NCBI GenBank assembly: GCA_003255065.1
Contig: QAOA01007183.1
Coordinates: forward strand, 1,225,001-1,289,000
Direction of reading: 5' to 3'
Source of the DNA: Cercis canadensis
Taxonomy: Eukaryota > Streptophyta > Magnoliopsida > Fabales > Fabaceae
DNA: 64,000 nt
In this document: positions 36,316-48,085 of the stretch, in pieces
Numbering within the stretch: position 1 is the stretch's first letter
Layout of the letters: each line of letters begins with the position of its first letter
Notes under the pieces: generated by a model
What the model saw: the letters and a program-made list of their open reading frames with translations, nothing else
What the model was told of the DNA's origin: nothing
The model's database searches: none
Made by a program: the position numbers and the translations under genes

Positions 36316-37974
36316 TGGGTTCTCATTCGCAATCGAAAAGCCTCCAAGACGTCAACGTAAGCCTATAATTAAGCTTATTGGGTTCGCTCTTTTGATTCCA
36401 CGATGGCAGCTCATAATATTTTAACTCTCTTCTGAAATTTATGATGGTTGAATTTTGGCACCTTGGCTTGCACATCCACCAAATATGGTTTTTTTTCCCC
36501 CCTTTCGTTATCTCTTTCTATGTCTCATGCACAATTATTGCGATAGATACTGCCTACCCTCCTTAATAGTGCAGCTTGATCATTGCTTAAAAAAGAATTA
36601 GAATGATAATTAAGTTATTAGTGGATAAAACAAGAAATGGAATTCTTTTTTGTTACAACGGAGAAATGAAATAAAACAATTAAAGCCTAACAAAATGCAC
36701 TTCTCTCAATTAGCCTTAATATTTAACACTAATATTTCTCATAGGAAATTCTTCGTGTTGGATATACATTGCACTAATCACGCCAACCCTTTTGACAATT
36801 TTTATGGAAACATAAAGTCAGACTTAACTTAATTAGTTTGATGATCAATCATAACTATCTCTAATGAGTGGGCTGCTCGTATTGAACAAGAAAAAGATAA
36901 AGAGAAGGTAACATCTCACAGCATACAGGGTGAGAAATTTTCATAACTATCATAATTAAAAATAAATAAATTCGATTGTTATATAGCTAGAAATGAGCAA
37001 ACAAGCATAGAACTACATTTTTTTTTTGTCAATTCTGAAATATTTTATTAATAATTTGTTTGTTTATTAAAACTAATTAGTTTTGTAAATAAATAATGTG
37101 TTAAATATTAAGTTTAAAATCTCAATTTCTTAAGCAATTAGACGTGTTTGTTTAAATAGTTTAACATATATCAAATAAAATAATTATTATATTTTAATAA
37201 TACTACTTATATATCAGGTACTTTTACCGTGCTTCACATTTACTTTATACTTAACTAGTCCATTTAAATTTTTCTACATGACTCAAATTTCACATAATAT
37301 GTAAGCATTTTTTTCTTCACATTTGAAATCCCTCCACTAAAAAAAGCAATTTTCACAAAAAGAAACCCATTGTAATATAATAAAATTAAATTAATTACTT
37401 TTCAAAAGTTTAAATCACATACAATGCAAGTCTTTAGACCATTCTCTTCGTGGATTCGAGCCTCTTTACCCTCTGCCATTGTAATTTTTTAAAGAAATTT
37501 AGATAACTTTATCTAGTAATAATAATAAAAATAAGCCGTGTATCACTCCCTTATATACCACCTACATTATGAGATTCATTTTCTATAAACACACTAAGAT
37601 TTTGAAGAGAAGTCATTTTATTTAGCTTTTTAAAGAAAATCAATTTTCTATATATCAAATCTTAATTCCTCTTTCTCAAAATTTCGGTAAAAAATTAATT
37701 TTTGAAAAAACTAAACCAACACATCCTTAATTTAGTTTAGTTATCTTTTAGCCAAAAGCTGTAATTCTGTACTATTATTGTCTCTGATACTGGCGGTGAA
37801 AGAGAGGTAAAAATAAAATCAAATATAATAATAACATTAAGGAAATACTGGTAACTTCAACTATTTTATAGAATAAATTAATCAACGGCAGCCAGAACCT
37901 GTTCACCAGCTGGAATTGGACGGTTGTAAAATGCGAATGTGAAGTGAAAGTTTGATCTCCACCTCACATGCCTA

Positions 37975-38035
37975 ATCGTCTCTCTGTCTCTCTCAATCTC
38001 TCTTTCTCTCTTTCTCTCTCTTTCCCTTTCTTCCC
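37975..38035. repeat. CT-rich microsatellite in the bZIP leader or promoter
   Basis: A run of TCTC units broken by occasional G and A lies about 400 bp upstream of the first bZIP uORF. Such tracts are common near plant transcription starts. Confidence 0.75.
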
Positions 38036-38419
38036 ACCAAACCCTCCGATTTGGAGCAGATTCCGATGCTTTTTGCTTCCTTGCATTTTCTATTCGTAAT
38101 TGATTTTCCTTTTCCATTTTCTCCTATTTCCTTTCACTTTCCTGTCTGCCTTTCTGTTCTATAAATTGGCCCTTCACTTACCTTTGCAACTTCCCCTTCT
38201 CCTCTGTTTCTTCTACGTCCTCCATAGCTCTGCAATTCCTCTATTCCTTTCTTTTTTCTTCTTATTAAAGCTTAGGCTTTGTGCTGTGGTTCCTTGTCTC
38301 GAGACCCAGTTTGCTGGGTGTGGTTTAAATCTTGGGTTCCGACTTCTGACCATAAATTCTTTGCAGGAATCTGAGGCCTATCTGTCAAAGCAAGTTTCTT
38401 CCTTTGAATCTGAATCTTA

Positions 38420-38475
38420 ATGCTCAATATGTGTTTCTTATAATGTTTGAGATTCATGTCTCCAGTTCTCAGTGA
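38420..38475 (+). other. Two short uORFs ahead of the sucrose-control uORF
   Basis: ATG at 38420 opens a 7-codon frame (MLNMCFL) ending at 38443. ATG at 38443 overlaps that stop and opens a 10-codon frame (MFEIHVSSSQ) that ends at 38475, inside the start of the sucrose-control uORF in another frame. Overlapping small uORFs in this position are known for S1-group bZIP mRNAs. Confidence 0.7.
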
Positions 38476-38581
38476 AATCCTCCGTTCGGGGTTTATGATA
38501 AATTCCTCCCTCAGGCGCAGGACCCACTTAGTTCAATCCTTCTCTGTTGTTTTCCTCTACTGGTTCTATGTTTTCTCATAA
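38456..38581 (+). CDS. Sucrose-control conserved peptide uORF
   Basis: This 41-codon frame encodes the conserved SC-peptide of S1-group bZIP mRNAs: it starts MSPVLSEILRSGF, continues with RRRTHLVQSFSVVFLYW and ends FYVFS. In Arabidopsis bZIP11 and relatives this nascent peptide stalls ribosomes when sucrose is high and so lowers translation of the main frame. It ends 196 bases before the bZIP start codon and is not in the main reading frame. The near-complete match to the known peptide, including the C-terminal tail, argues that the control is active here. Confidence 0.92.
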   Translation: MSPVLSEILRSGFMINSSLRRRTHLVQSFSVVFLYWFYVFS

Positions 38582-38777
38582 ATCTCCTCACATCTCTGCA
38601 GTTTTATACTATATAATAATCAGCTAAATTCCTATTGTTAGTGTTTCTGGGTCCTTCGTCTTTAAGGTTTTCAAGTTATTTTTGTCTTTCTTTATTTAAA
38701 AAAAAAAGAAAAACGAATTGGGAAATTAATTTTAATTTCCCAGAAAAGTAGTCTCTTGGCTGTAAATATTTGATTTG

Positions 38778-39239
38778 ATGGCCTCGTCCAGTGGAACTTC
38801 CTCCATAACCACCAAGTTTCAGAGCTCTGGTTCTGAAGAGGATTTGCAGCTTCTGATGGACCAAAGGAAAAGGAAGAGAATGCAATCGAATCGCGAATCT
38901 GCAAAGCGATCCCGGATGCGGAAACAGAAGCACTTGGATGATCTGATGGCCCAAGTGGCTGAGCTCAGAAAGGAAAATAGCCAAATCCTCACCGACATAA
39001 ACGTTACCACCCAGCACTATCTGAATGTTGAGGGAGAGAACACCATTTTGAGGGCTCAGATGGTGGAACTTAGCCAAAGGCTACAATCACTTAATGACAT
39101 CCTCAGCTACATCAACACAAGCACTGGTGTCTATGAAACTGATAGCTTTCTGACGAGTGCAGGCAACTTCTTGAATCCCATGAACATGCTCTGTCTTAAC
39201 CAACCCATTATGGCTTCTCCAGACATTTTTCAGTGGTGA
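38778..39239 (+). CDS. bZIP44: S1-group bZIP transcription factor, bZIP44-like
   Basis: A single-exon gene of 153 aa, the usual size for S1-group bZIPs. The N-terminal SEEDLQLLMDQRKRKRMQSN leads into the basic region with the N-x7-R signature (Asn38 and Arg46, in SNRESAKRSRM). A leucine zipper follows from about residue 53. The protein ends NQPIMASPDIFQW. S1 bZIPs bind ACGT-type elements, mostly as heterodimers with C-group bZIPs, and act in sugar and energy responses. The leader carries the sucrose-control uORF. I chose the ATG at 38778; no other in-frame ATG lies upstream. The symbol rests on similarity and on the neighbouring genes; bZIP11 or bZIP2 are close alternatives. Confidence 0.93.
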   Translation: MASSSGTSSITTKFQSSGSEEDLQLLMDQRKRKRMQSNRESAKRSRMRKQKHLDDLMAQVAELRKENSQILTDINVTTQHYLNVEGENTILRAQMVELSQRLQSLNDILSYINTSTGVYETDSFLTSAGNFLNPMNMLCLNQPIMASPDIFQW

Positions 39240-39895
39240 ATTATCATTGCCTTCGCTGCAAACCTGAGAAAAATGTTCATTTCTTCTTCATTAACATGTT
39301 TAATGGGTGGTGCTTCATGGTGATGGTGGAATTAGTAAGGGGAGAGGGAAATGACCTTTTTTTTTTTTTTAATGTTCAATTGTTTTCACTTTTCAGTGTA
39401 ATGTAAGCTATGTTAATTATATATATTAGCAGGTGAAAACATGAAGCATCAGAGAATTAGATAAGCAGAGATCGGAAGGTGCTTGGTTGAAAGTCATGCT
39501 TCTGTTGGTGGGTCACTAGTCACTACACTACTCATCAATTGTCCAATATTCAGGCAAAATGGGTTTAGGTGTGTGTGCAATATCTGGTTATATAATAAAT
39601 AATATTTATGGTGTGAAGGGCTTTTTCGATGTAAATGGTGTTTCTAATGATATAAAAATTTATCAAATTCTTGATGTGCTTTTGCTTGGATCCCTCTATC
39701 ATACCTTTAGTAAAATTTAGGGTATCGATACCTTGAGTCAATAGCCTATCAACATTAAACAAGTATAAAATTGAAACCGGACCAATTATTTGAAAATCGT
39801 GAGATACTAGTTTATGATTAATTTTAAAGTGACCAACAATATTTTCAAAATTAAAAATGAGCCCATGTTGATTTTTTTTTGGTAAATAGCGCATG
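39240..39895. other. bZIP 3' UTR and downstream DNA
   Basis: Just after the stop lies T-rich sequence typical of a 3' UTR. Beyond about 39.45 kb I see only a minus-strand open frame (39565-40017) without a recognisable domain; it runs into the duplicated segment around 40.1 kb and is probably accidental. Confidence 0.4.
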
Positions 39896-39898
39896 TTG

Positions 39899-40337
39899 AT
39901 TTTGAGTCTTTGACAAATCGAAACGAAAGTTTTGTTATTAGATACGGAAGGAGAAGATGAAACCGAAGAAAGAGAGAATCTGACTTTCAGAGCCATAGCA
40001 CCCAAGCTTTTCCTCAAATGCTAGTCTATGCTAATCTAAACACGGTAAGCTCCATATTAGTCTAAAAATTAACATTTACTAAAGTATAGTCAAAACTCAA
40101 ACCTACCCTAATCACTANATTTTGAGTCTTTGACAAATCGAAACGAAAGTTTTGTTCTTAGATACGGAAGGAGAAGATGAAACTGAAGAAAGAGAGAATC
40201 TGACTTTCAGAGCCATAGCACCCAAGCTTTTCCTCAAATGCTAGTCTATGCTAATCTAAACACGGTAAGCTCCATATTAGTCTAAAAATTAACATTTACT
40301 AAAGTATAGTCAAAACTCAAACCTACCCTAATCACTA
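39899..40337. repeat. 219-bp direct duplication separated by one N
   Basis: 39899-40117 and 40119-40337 have equal length and about two mismatches, with the N at 40118 exactly between them. As at 35.5 kb, this looks like an unmerged contig overlap or two alleles placed in tandem. Confidence 0.85.
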
Positions 40338-43300
40338 TCTCATTCTTTATATTAGTAAAGTATAGTATGAACAACTAGCTTATCTTAGGCTACTAATTTT
40401 ATAAATGTTGGTCTATGTTCATCTAAACACTATTATACAATAAGCTCTATATATAATAGTCTAAACACTTACATGAAGTATAATGAAAACTCTAGTCTAG
40501 CATGATCACCATCTTATTCTTTATATTACTATTATTCACGTAATATTAATCTATGTTAATATGTAGATCAAATAATATACTTCAATCTAACATGATCACC
40601 ATCTTATTTTTTATATTACTATTAGGCGAAACATTCATTTCACTATAGTTAGTCTAAGCTCTTAGTCAACACACCATCTTAGTCAATACTTTTACATCTT
40701 ACTAAAGTATCACTATATAGTAAATATTTTTCTCCATCTTTGTCTATACACCATCTCAATGTAAAACAATAATTTGCTTATATTTGCATTAATTATACCA
40801 TATTATACATGCTATTTATTAGTACACATGTAGGACTACATGTACTTCAATGAGTGCTTTACTTTTTTCCTTTTAGTTTAAAAATTAGACCGTACTAGTA
40901 TAAATCGTTTGTAGACATATTGTATAATAGTATTACACCTATTTTTCTCCTCTTACTTCAATGAGTGCTTTCTTATAAAAATTATAAAATTTACTCTATG
41001 TCTGTATGGCAGACCTAGATAGAGACATATCTAGTCTACGTAGACTAACAAATCATATAATACTTTATACACTAATTATATATTAACTTAATAAGTGTAT
41101 ATATTTAGGTATATTATATAGAATAATTTACTTCATTTCACTTATATTATTATTTATTTATGTATATTTATATATTGTATATACTTAGTATATATTTTAA
41201 TGCTTTATATATATATATGGAACATTTGTTTATTTGGCTAATATTTTGCATCGATAGAGGTTTCATTTTGGTGAATGCTATCTTAACCCCCTCTTAGAGT
41301 GGGGTAACACTACCTCTTTTACTAGTTGGGTGGATTTGGGTGAGACTCACATAGTAATTTTAGTGTCACTTATATAGTATATAAAATTTACTTCATGTTA
41401 CTTATATAGTTTACTTCATATTTTACTCCATACACTAATCTTATATATATGTATATCAACTAGAATAATTTATTCTAGGATGGAAACAAGACTACTAATC
41501 AAATATTTACTTCATATTCCTATAGTTCACATACATTATTATAGCAAATTGAAAAAAAATAATTCTTGATTAGACTTTATTAATACACTATATACTCTCG
41601 CATATATATCTTAATTAAACTTTTGGTTCATCTTTAGTTATGTAATTATGTAATTTTGGTAATTGTGTTTCTATTGCACAAATAAAACTCAATTTTAGTT
41701 TTTGATTAATAATGTGGCTAATTAATTTTTAATATTATTGAAAATGAAAAAACTTTAAAAGATTGTTACTTTATAAATTATGGCCATAGTGTAAATTATG
41801 AGGGTGTTGCAGCAAATATTTAAAAAAAATGGGGCTATATTATAATTTGTTAAAGTTAGTCATCTTCAACCTCTATAAGTTGAAGATGCAGAATACGGGT
41901 CATTCAACCCAGTTCATAATCCATTTAATTTTCACTGGAATTATCACAATTTTCTCCCAAAATTCTATCATTAAAAACATATAGAAGTATATTTGGGATG
42001 TTTACACACAAATTCCATTTACATATGTATGAAAATCATGTTTTTGAATATGAAGATCGAAAGAGAAGTGTGCCTGAGGGGAAATCGATAGAGGAGAAAG
42101 AGAGTAGCAGCGGGGACGATGGCAGAGCACAGTGAGCTTGGAAGAGCTACTCCGACACTGAATCCCATCCAGCGGGAATTTGATTAATTCTGTCCCGGCC
42201 ATAGAACAATTTTGTATAATAAAAGTTAGTCTTAATTTAAATATAGATATCATGAGTGATTTTTTTTTTTCTTTTTTTTTAAACCAATGGTAGACGACAT
42301 TTTATTAAGCTTTTTAATGTTCTTGTTAGTGGTGAATTATAACTGATGGAGAGATGGTGAATTGTTCTTGTTAATTTGCGGGGGGGTTACTGAGAATGTT
42401 AATGGCGACGGGGTACTAAACAAAATATACTAAACTTCTGCTATATATGGTCTTTTTGCAATTACTCCTTCTCGGGATGTGCCATTTGCCGGTAATCATT
42501 CACATGCCTCCGATTCCTTCGAGTGCTAATGAACGCTCTAATATTCTCCACATGGCCAAGGTATTCATTCTTTGACAATGAATAGGCTTAGCAATTTAGC
42601 AGATATGGGAATAGCAGCGATAAGACATGAAAAGTAATAATTAATCATTAATTTCAACTTATCTGCAAGATAATAGATGAAAATAAGCAAAATCAAGGCG
42701 ATTATCATTCTTATCAAATATTCTTGTTTTTGACGTGCATTTTTTCTAGTATTTAACAAAAAAATCTTAAAAATCAGAAACAGATTAAGACAAATAAATT
42801 TAATTGACCATAAAGCCTTAAAGGACCTGGCAATTTGTTTGAGAAATATCCTCAGCCATTGTCTTCGGATATATTTAATACTTTTTCCTGATAATAATAT
42901 ATATATATATTGAATTTGACGTTCTAGATTTGTTTGTTGGTGTCATCTTCTTTCCCAGCACGATTGAAAAGGACAAAGAAATAAGGCATTAAATATGTGT
43001 AATAATATATGTAGAAATTATAATTTTAACTGCATCTTACTTGGTGTTGCAGAAGGTATTGTTTAATTAAGTTTTTTTTTCAATGTTGAAGATACATACT
43101 ATGCAAAGCCAGGCGCACTATTATTGAACAAAAGCTAACAAACAAGGGGAAGGAAGTGGGTGAATTTAGGTAAGGAAATTAAATAATAAATTTCTAGAAG
43201 GGTGATTACGTATAAGTGCCTTTTAAATATGAGTTTCGGTTTTGATTGCACATTCGAAAAAGGTGTTTGATAACAATTAAAAGATGATGAAAGCATGTGG

Positions 43301-45800
43301 CCACCACCAGTAAAGAAAACGGAAGCTTTTCAGGTTGAGAGAACCCTGTCCTTTCTAATTCTACCTTCGTCCCAACTCGGGTATAACAGGGCGATTTGGT
43401 CTTTCTCTCAACTTAAACGTACGTGATTTAGAAAAACAACACTCCATTCCTCCAAAACAAAGAAAAATGTCACATAAAAAAACCAATTTAAATAAAAAAA
43501 ATATTATATCACTAAAGTAGTTATAATTTTCATTAACAATAAAAAATTTAATAATTATTTATACATAACAGCATATAACTTAATAATTATATGAAGGAAA
43601 ATTCTTTAAGTATTAGTTGTAAAAGTAGTTCATAGCATCATTAACATTTAGAAAACTTTACCTAAATTTTATCTTCAAAATTAAATACTTAAAACTTAAA
43701 AGTAAGGCTGTTGTATCAGTCACTGTGTCCATTGAACATAACTAACATGGCTGCAATTATTGAGCAATTAAATCATAATAACCAGTGTTTGAAACTTGAA
43801 AGACACGCAACGGAACGGAATTAAGACAAATCTCTTTGCACCAGTCCAATAGCCACATGAAAGGAAGAAAAGTTTGACTGAAAAAGTATTGGTGTCACAG
43901 TCCAAGATTCAAATATTTTATTCCGTTTCCCCCTTAATCAAAACTATATTATTGCACCCACTTATTTTTTTCAAAAAAAAATTAAATTTTATTGCTAGAG
44001 TAATCAATCACCTTTAAAATTTTCATAAGCTTTTATAGTCAAATGATAGTACTCTTTGTGTCAACGAAAATTGAATTAATTAAAAAAAAAATTAGTTTAG
44101 ATATGCTTGTGATTTTTTATTAGTGGACATCCACTAAATTATAAGAAACCACAAAAGAAAAAAGAATACTCTGTGTTAAAATGAAAGACCAAAATGATCC
44201 ACGTATAATTGAGTACACCAATAAAAAAAAGGTTATCTTCCCACTCAAAAGGAGTGTTATAATATTTAAACCATACAAACAAAAATGAAGCATGTTTTAT
44301 TTCATTTTAAATAAATCTAATTTTGCATAATACCAAAAAAAATCTAAGATGACATTATATTTTAATTATGATTTTAAATTTAAACATAAAATTTTTAAAT
44401 TTTTAAATCAATTTCATTATCACTCGAACTACAAACAATATAATGACTAAGAAATAATAAAAAGGAGAACCGAATTTTTTTATATTAAGAATAGATTTTA
44501 GCCGGTAGATTATTTATTGGAGGTGCGGCTCCACAAAAAGAATAATGGAACATGCAAGAACACGTGACACGGTATGTATTAGTGTTATCGAGAAACAAAA
44601 TTAGTGATTTTCTTTTTTGGGCCAAGAATCAATGGGGTTTAGCATTTTCCCTTTACATGAAAATCAGCAGGTAGACCGCTGAACAGATAAAGGCCCCGGC
44701 CTCTCAAATTTCATTGCACAAGATGGACCCAAATGGGCCTGGCCCAAAGAATATGAGGTTCAGTGTAATCACCACTAGAATGATTAAAAAAAAAAAGTCA
44801 AAAAGCCCATAAAGGAAAACTGATCCCCGATTATACAAAAAAAACTAATCCATAATAATAATGCAAAGTATAAGGGCAATCTGCTCAAACACAATCCACT
44901 GCTTAGCACTCTAGAGCAGGCAAAGGCCAAATACGGAGCCATGATAATGGGCAACAACTGCAGCTAATATTCACAAGTGCGTATCGTACTGGAAACCAAT
45001 TGGGCATTTGGAACATTCACAATCGTTTCCTTGTTCAAATCTTTTTTCAAGAAACGTGATCCATTTTCTACCTATATATAAATTTACAAAATAAGTATTA
45101 AAGATTTATTTAAAAAATCACAAATGCATACCTATATATAAATTTTTTTACCAAGACGCAAAATAGATAATCCCACGTGTTATGAGAATATATACATTGT
45201 GTCATAGATTAATCCATGAAAAATTGTGGATTTTGTGCTAAAGGCATGATAAATTATGATTTTTCAGCTTATTCTTTTTTTTTTTTTTTAAATGGATGTT
45301 TTAACTATATTTAATTTTATGGCTTCATAGATGTTACTGTAATCCAATAAAAAAAATTTTGATGGCAAGAAAATTATTATTGTTATAATAGTAAGTAGAT
45401 GTTGATTAGTAGGGAGGGTAATAGTAGAAGACAAAGATTAAAATGCCAAATTTCTTATGATGCTTAAATTTCATGGCAAACTAGTAAAAAAAATTTCAAC
45501 AAAAATTCAGGTCAACCCAACAATAGCGATAAGCCATAGTAAATGTTTCCTCTAATAAATTTATCGCAGTAATGCAAAAGACACAGAGATGGCGAAAAAC
45601 AAAAGAAATAAAAGACAGAGAGTGAGAGAGGAAAAAACGAAGAGAAGGAAAATAACAAAGAAAAAGAAATAAAAGTAAAAGGCAGAACGCTTGTACGCGG
45701 CACCAGTCCCACTGCCTTACAGTCTTAGCCACGACACGACTCTCTTGCTTCCTTAACTCCGTCATAACGATCGGCGCCCAATTTTCTGCTGCCGCGAAGG
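40338..45800. other. AT-rich intergenic repeats, no gene seen
   Basis: Between 40.3 and 41.6 kb related phrases recur (AGTCTAAACACT, ATGATCACCATCTTATT, TTATATTACTATTA) about 90-200 bp apart, suggesting a decayed tandem or dispersed repeat. From 41.6 to 45.8 kb the DNA is AT-rich with A and T runs. The minus-strand frame at 42.00-42.25 kb has no domain I recognise. No gene or RNA is supported. Confidence 0.5.
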
Positions 45801-45829
45801 CACCAATGTACGACGTTATATAAATCACC

Positions 45830-48085
45830 GTCCATTTCTCCTCCCATAGGTCGCTCGCGCTGCGCATCACATGACCACTAGGACGACGAAGACGAAGCCA
45901 AAAATGATGACCAAGGAATTCTTCTCCCATTTTTTTCTCAATTCATAATCTTCTCAACAGGTAAGATTAACCATGTTTTTTCTTTTATCAACCATCACTA
46001 GCTCTTTGTTTAGTATCTTTATTGTCCGTGTGGAGAAATGGTCCTCACAATGTTTCGAAACCCTAGGGCTTCTTTTTTTTATTTTTATTTTTTATAATTT
46101 TAGTTCCTCTTTTTGGGCACTGAAGGGCGATTTTCGTAGGTTGTATAACACAGGCATGGGATTCGGGTCATGGGGAAAATATAGAGAGAAAACAAATTTT
46201 TTGCAAGGCTTTCGGATTTTGTTTTAATTTTTGGATGGTTTTATACAAACTTTTTATTTTTTTTTCAGTGTCATGGATTTTGGATGTGTCTTAGAAAACA
46301 AGCACTTCTCAGTAGTGGCTGTCGAGTACTTAGTTTTTCTGCTTTCGACTAAGTGTGCATATTCTTATGGTTCTGCAGTGGCCCAGTAAGGCTGTTCTGG
46401 ATGTTCCCCCTTTTGAAAATGGTTTATTAAAGATTTTCGCAATTAGTTGAGGAACATGTTTGATGGCTATCATTATTTTGTTTCACTCCGAAGCACTTTT
46501 TCTTGTTTTACTCAATACTGTCGTACCTTGTTGCCTCTAGTAGGGTTGGAGTGGGATGTAGGTTTTGGGTTTGCAACTTATGCTTTCTCCATGATCCTAT
46601 ATGAATATAGTTTCCAGTTGACCCAGTATTAAGAGATTGGATTGTAGAATGGGTTTGATCCCCTGGATACTTTTGGTTTTGCGTTTCTGTTCACTTGGAA
46701 TAATCCATATGCTCGTGATTGAACTTGGTTGGTTTTGGGACATTCCTCTAGTGACTTATGTATCCAGATAGCCTTTCGCATGGTCTCTAATGGGATGTAA
46801 TGTCTTTTGGCTATAGATATCTGCTAATGTTACCCTTCGCCTTTTGCTTCAGTGATAAATGAGATTGAGAAATCTGTTCAAGATCAGGTCCCTTGATGGC
46901 TTTTACAGATGTTACCAATGCAGTTTGCGGGAGTAAAAATTCGGGTTAATGACTTAATTATTGACTGGAAACGTGTAGAATATGCATATAGTCATTGCTG
47001 GGGATACTTTAAACTGAAGTTAGATTTGGGTAAATTGTGTAAGATGTTTTCTGTGTGTATTGTAGAGATTTAGATGTCACCTACTACAATGCAAGGAGTG
47101 AGAAAATTAAAACAATAGAACTGAAGAAGACAAGATGAAAAGCAATGATGAAGTGTATAATTCTGGCAAGTAATTAGGAAAAATATGATTGCTAGATGAT
47201 TAATGGAGAATCCATTTCTAAATCTGTATTCTATATATGATTGAATGGCAGAGAGAATACATCTATAGGAATAAAAAGCAGTTTCGTTTTACATATTGCA
47301 TTCGAATACTTTTTTGTAGTGATTATGTCTTGATTTTTCTGTTTTGAAGAGGGGAGAGGGGGGGAGGGGGGGGNGGGGGGGGGGGGGGGGTTAATAAAGG
47401 TGGTTTCGTGCTTGTTGTAGAGACTGGGTAATGTGTATTTTTACTTGTCATGGTGTCTGTATATCTATATGCTCTTGCATATGGTTATGAGTTTGCAAAT
47501 GTGGCAGTTCTGAAATTCTGTTCTTTAGATAGAATAAGGTCTCATTGCATTCAGTGAAGACTAAACATGCTTGCTCACAAATATTGCAAGATGTTCCATT
47601 TATGGAAATATTTAAGTCAAAGGAGTCCTAAACAAACTTAATTAAAAGATGATAAAAAGACTTCTGAGTCTTAACACCAAGAAGAGTTTTTTCTTCTTTT
47701 TGCATCTTTAATCATAGTAGCATAATATTTATAATTTTGATTGGTCAGTGTAATAAAAGTGCTTACTGATCATTGAGTATTATGATGGTATTGTTTGCTC
47801 AAGTCTTAGAAAATGAGGCAATTAGGAGTTTGATTTTGTTTTAAAGCAAGGTTTTTAACATACTATTCTGTTAATCTCAATTTATTCTGCTCTTTTTTGT
47901 CCTATTTTTGTAGGAGGAGCTAGGATTACAATTTTTCATTGGAAAGTTGAGGTAGGTTTTAAATTTACTTATGTTATTTTTCTGGTACATTATATGATTG
48001 AATGTTTATTTCCACCCAGTGTTGATTTTGCCTATACAGTACCTAGCAATATGTAGATTGATCTTTGTCTATGTCAGCAGCTATC
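45830..48085 (+). promoter_or_regulatory. Spliced leader region of the RING-protein gene
   Basis: A likely first leader exon ends at a strong donor (CTCAACAG|GTAAGA, 45960/45961). A second small leader exon is plausible at 47914-47951 (TTTTTGTAG|GAGGAG ... GTTGAG|GTAGGT). The last leader intron ends at CAGCAG|CTATC, five bases before the ATG. Two introns in the leader explain the 2-kb gap between promoter and start. A G homopolymer with an N at 47374 lies in the first intron. Confidence 0.55.

Larger units (their letters stand above)
28790..38000. other. Large intergenic region rich in small transposons
   Basis: No gene is recognised in this 9-kb stretch; open frames are short and without domains. 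It holds inverted-repeat elements at about 30.15, 31.93, 34.40 and 34.81 kb, listed separately, plus T- and A-rich runs. The 62-codon frame at 35.22-35.41 kb belongs to the interior of one of these elements. Confidence 0.6.

Noticed and set aside
38100-38420. 106-codon frame ahead of the bZIP gene
   Set aside because: A CT-rich leader read in one frame; it lacks conservation, unlike the sucrose-control uORF just downstream.
39565-40017. 150-codon minus-strand frame downstream of the bZIP
   Set aside because: No recognised domain, and its first part lies in the segment doubled around the N at 40118.
45496-45930. 144-codon minus-strand frame near the RING gene promoter
   Set aside because: It covers the promoter and leader of the RING gene, has no domain, and is Leu/Phe-rich only because of an A/G-rich tract.
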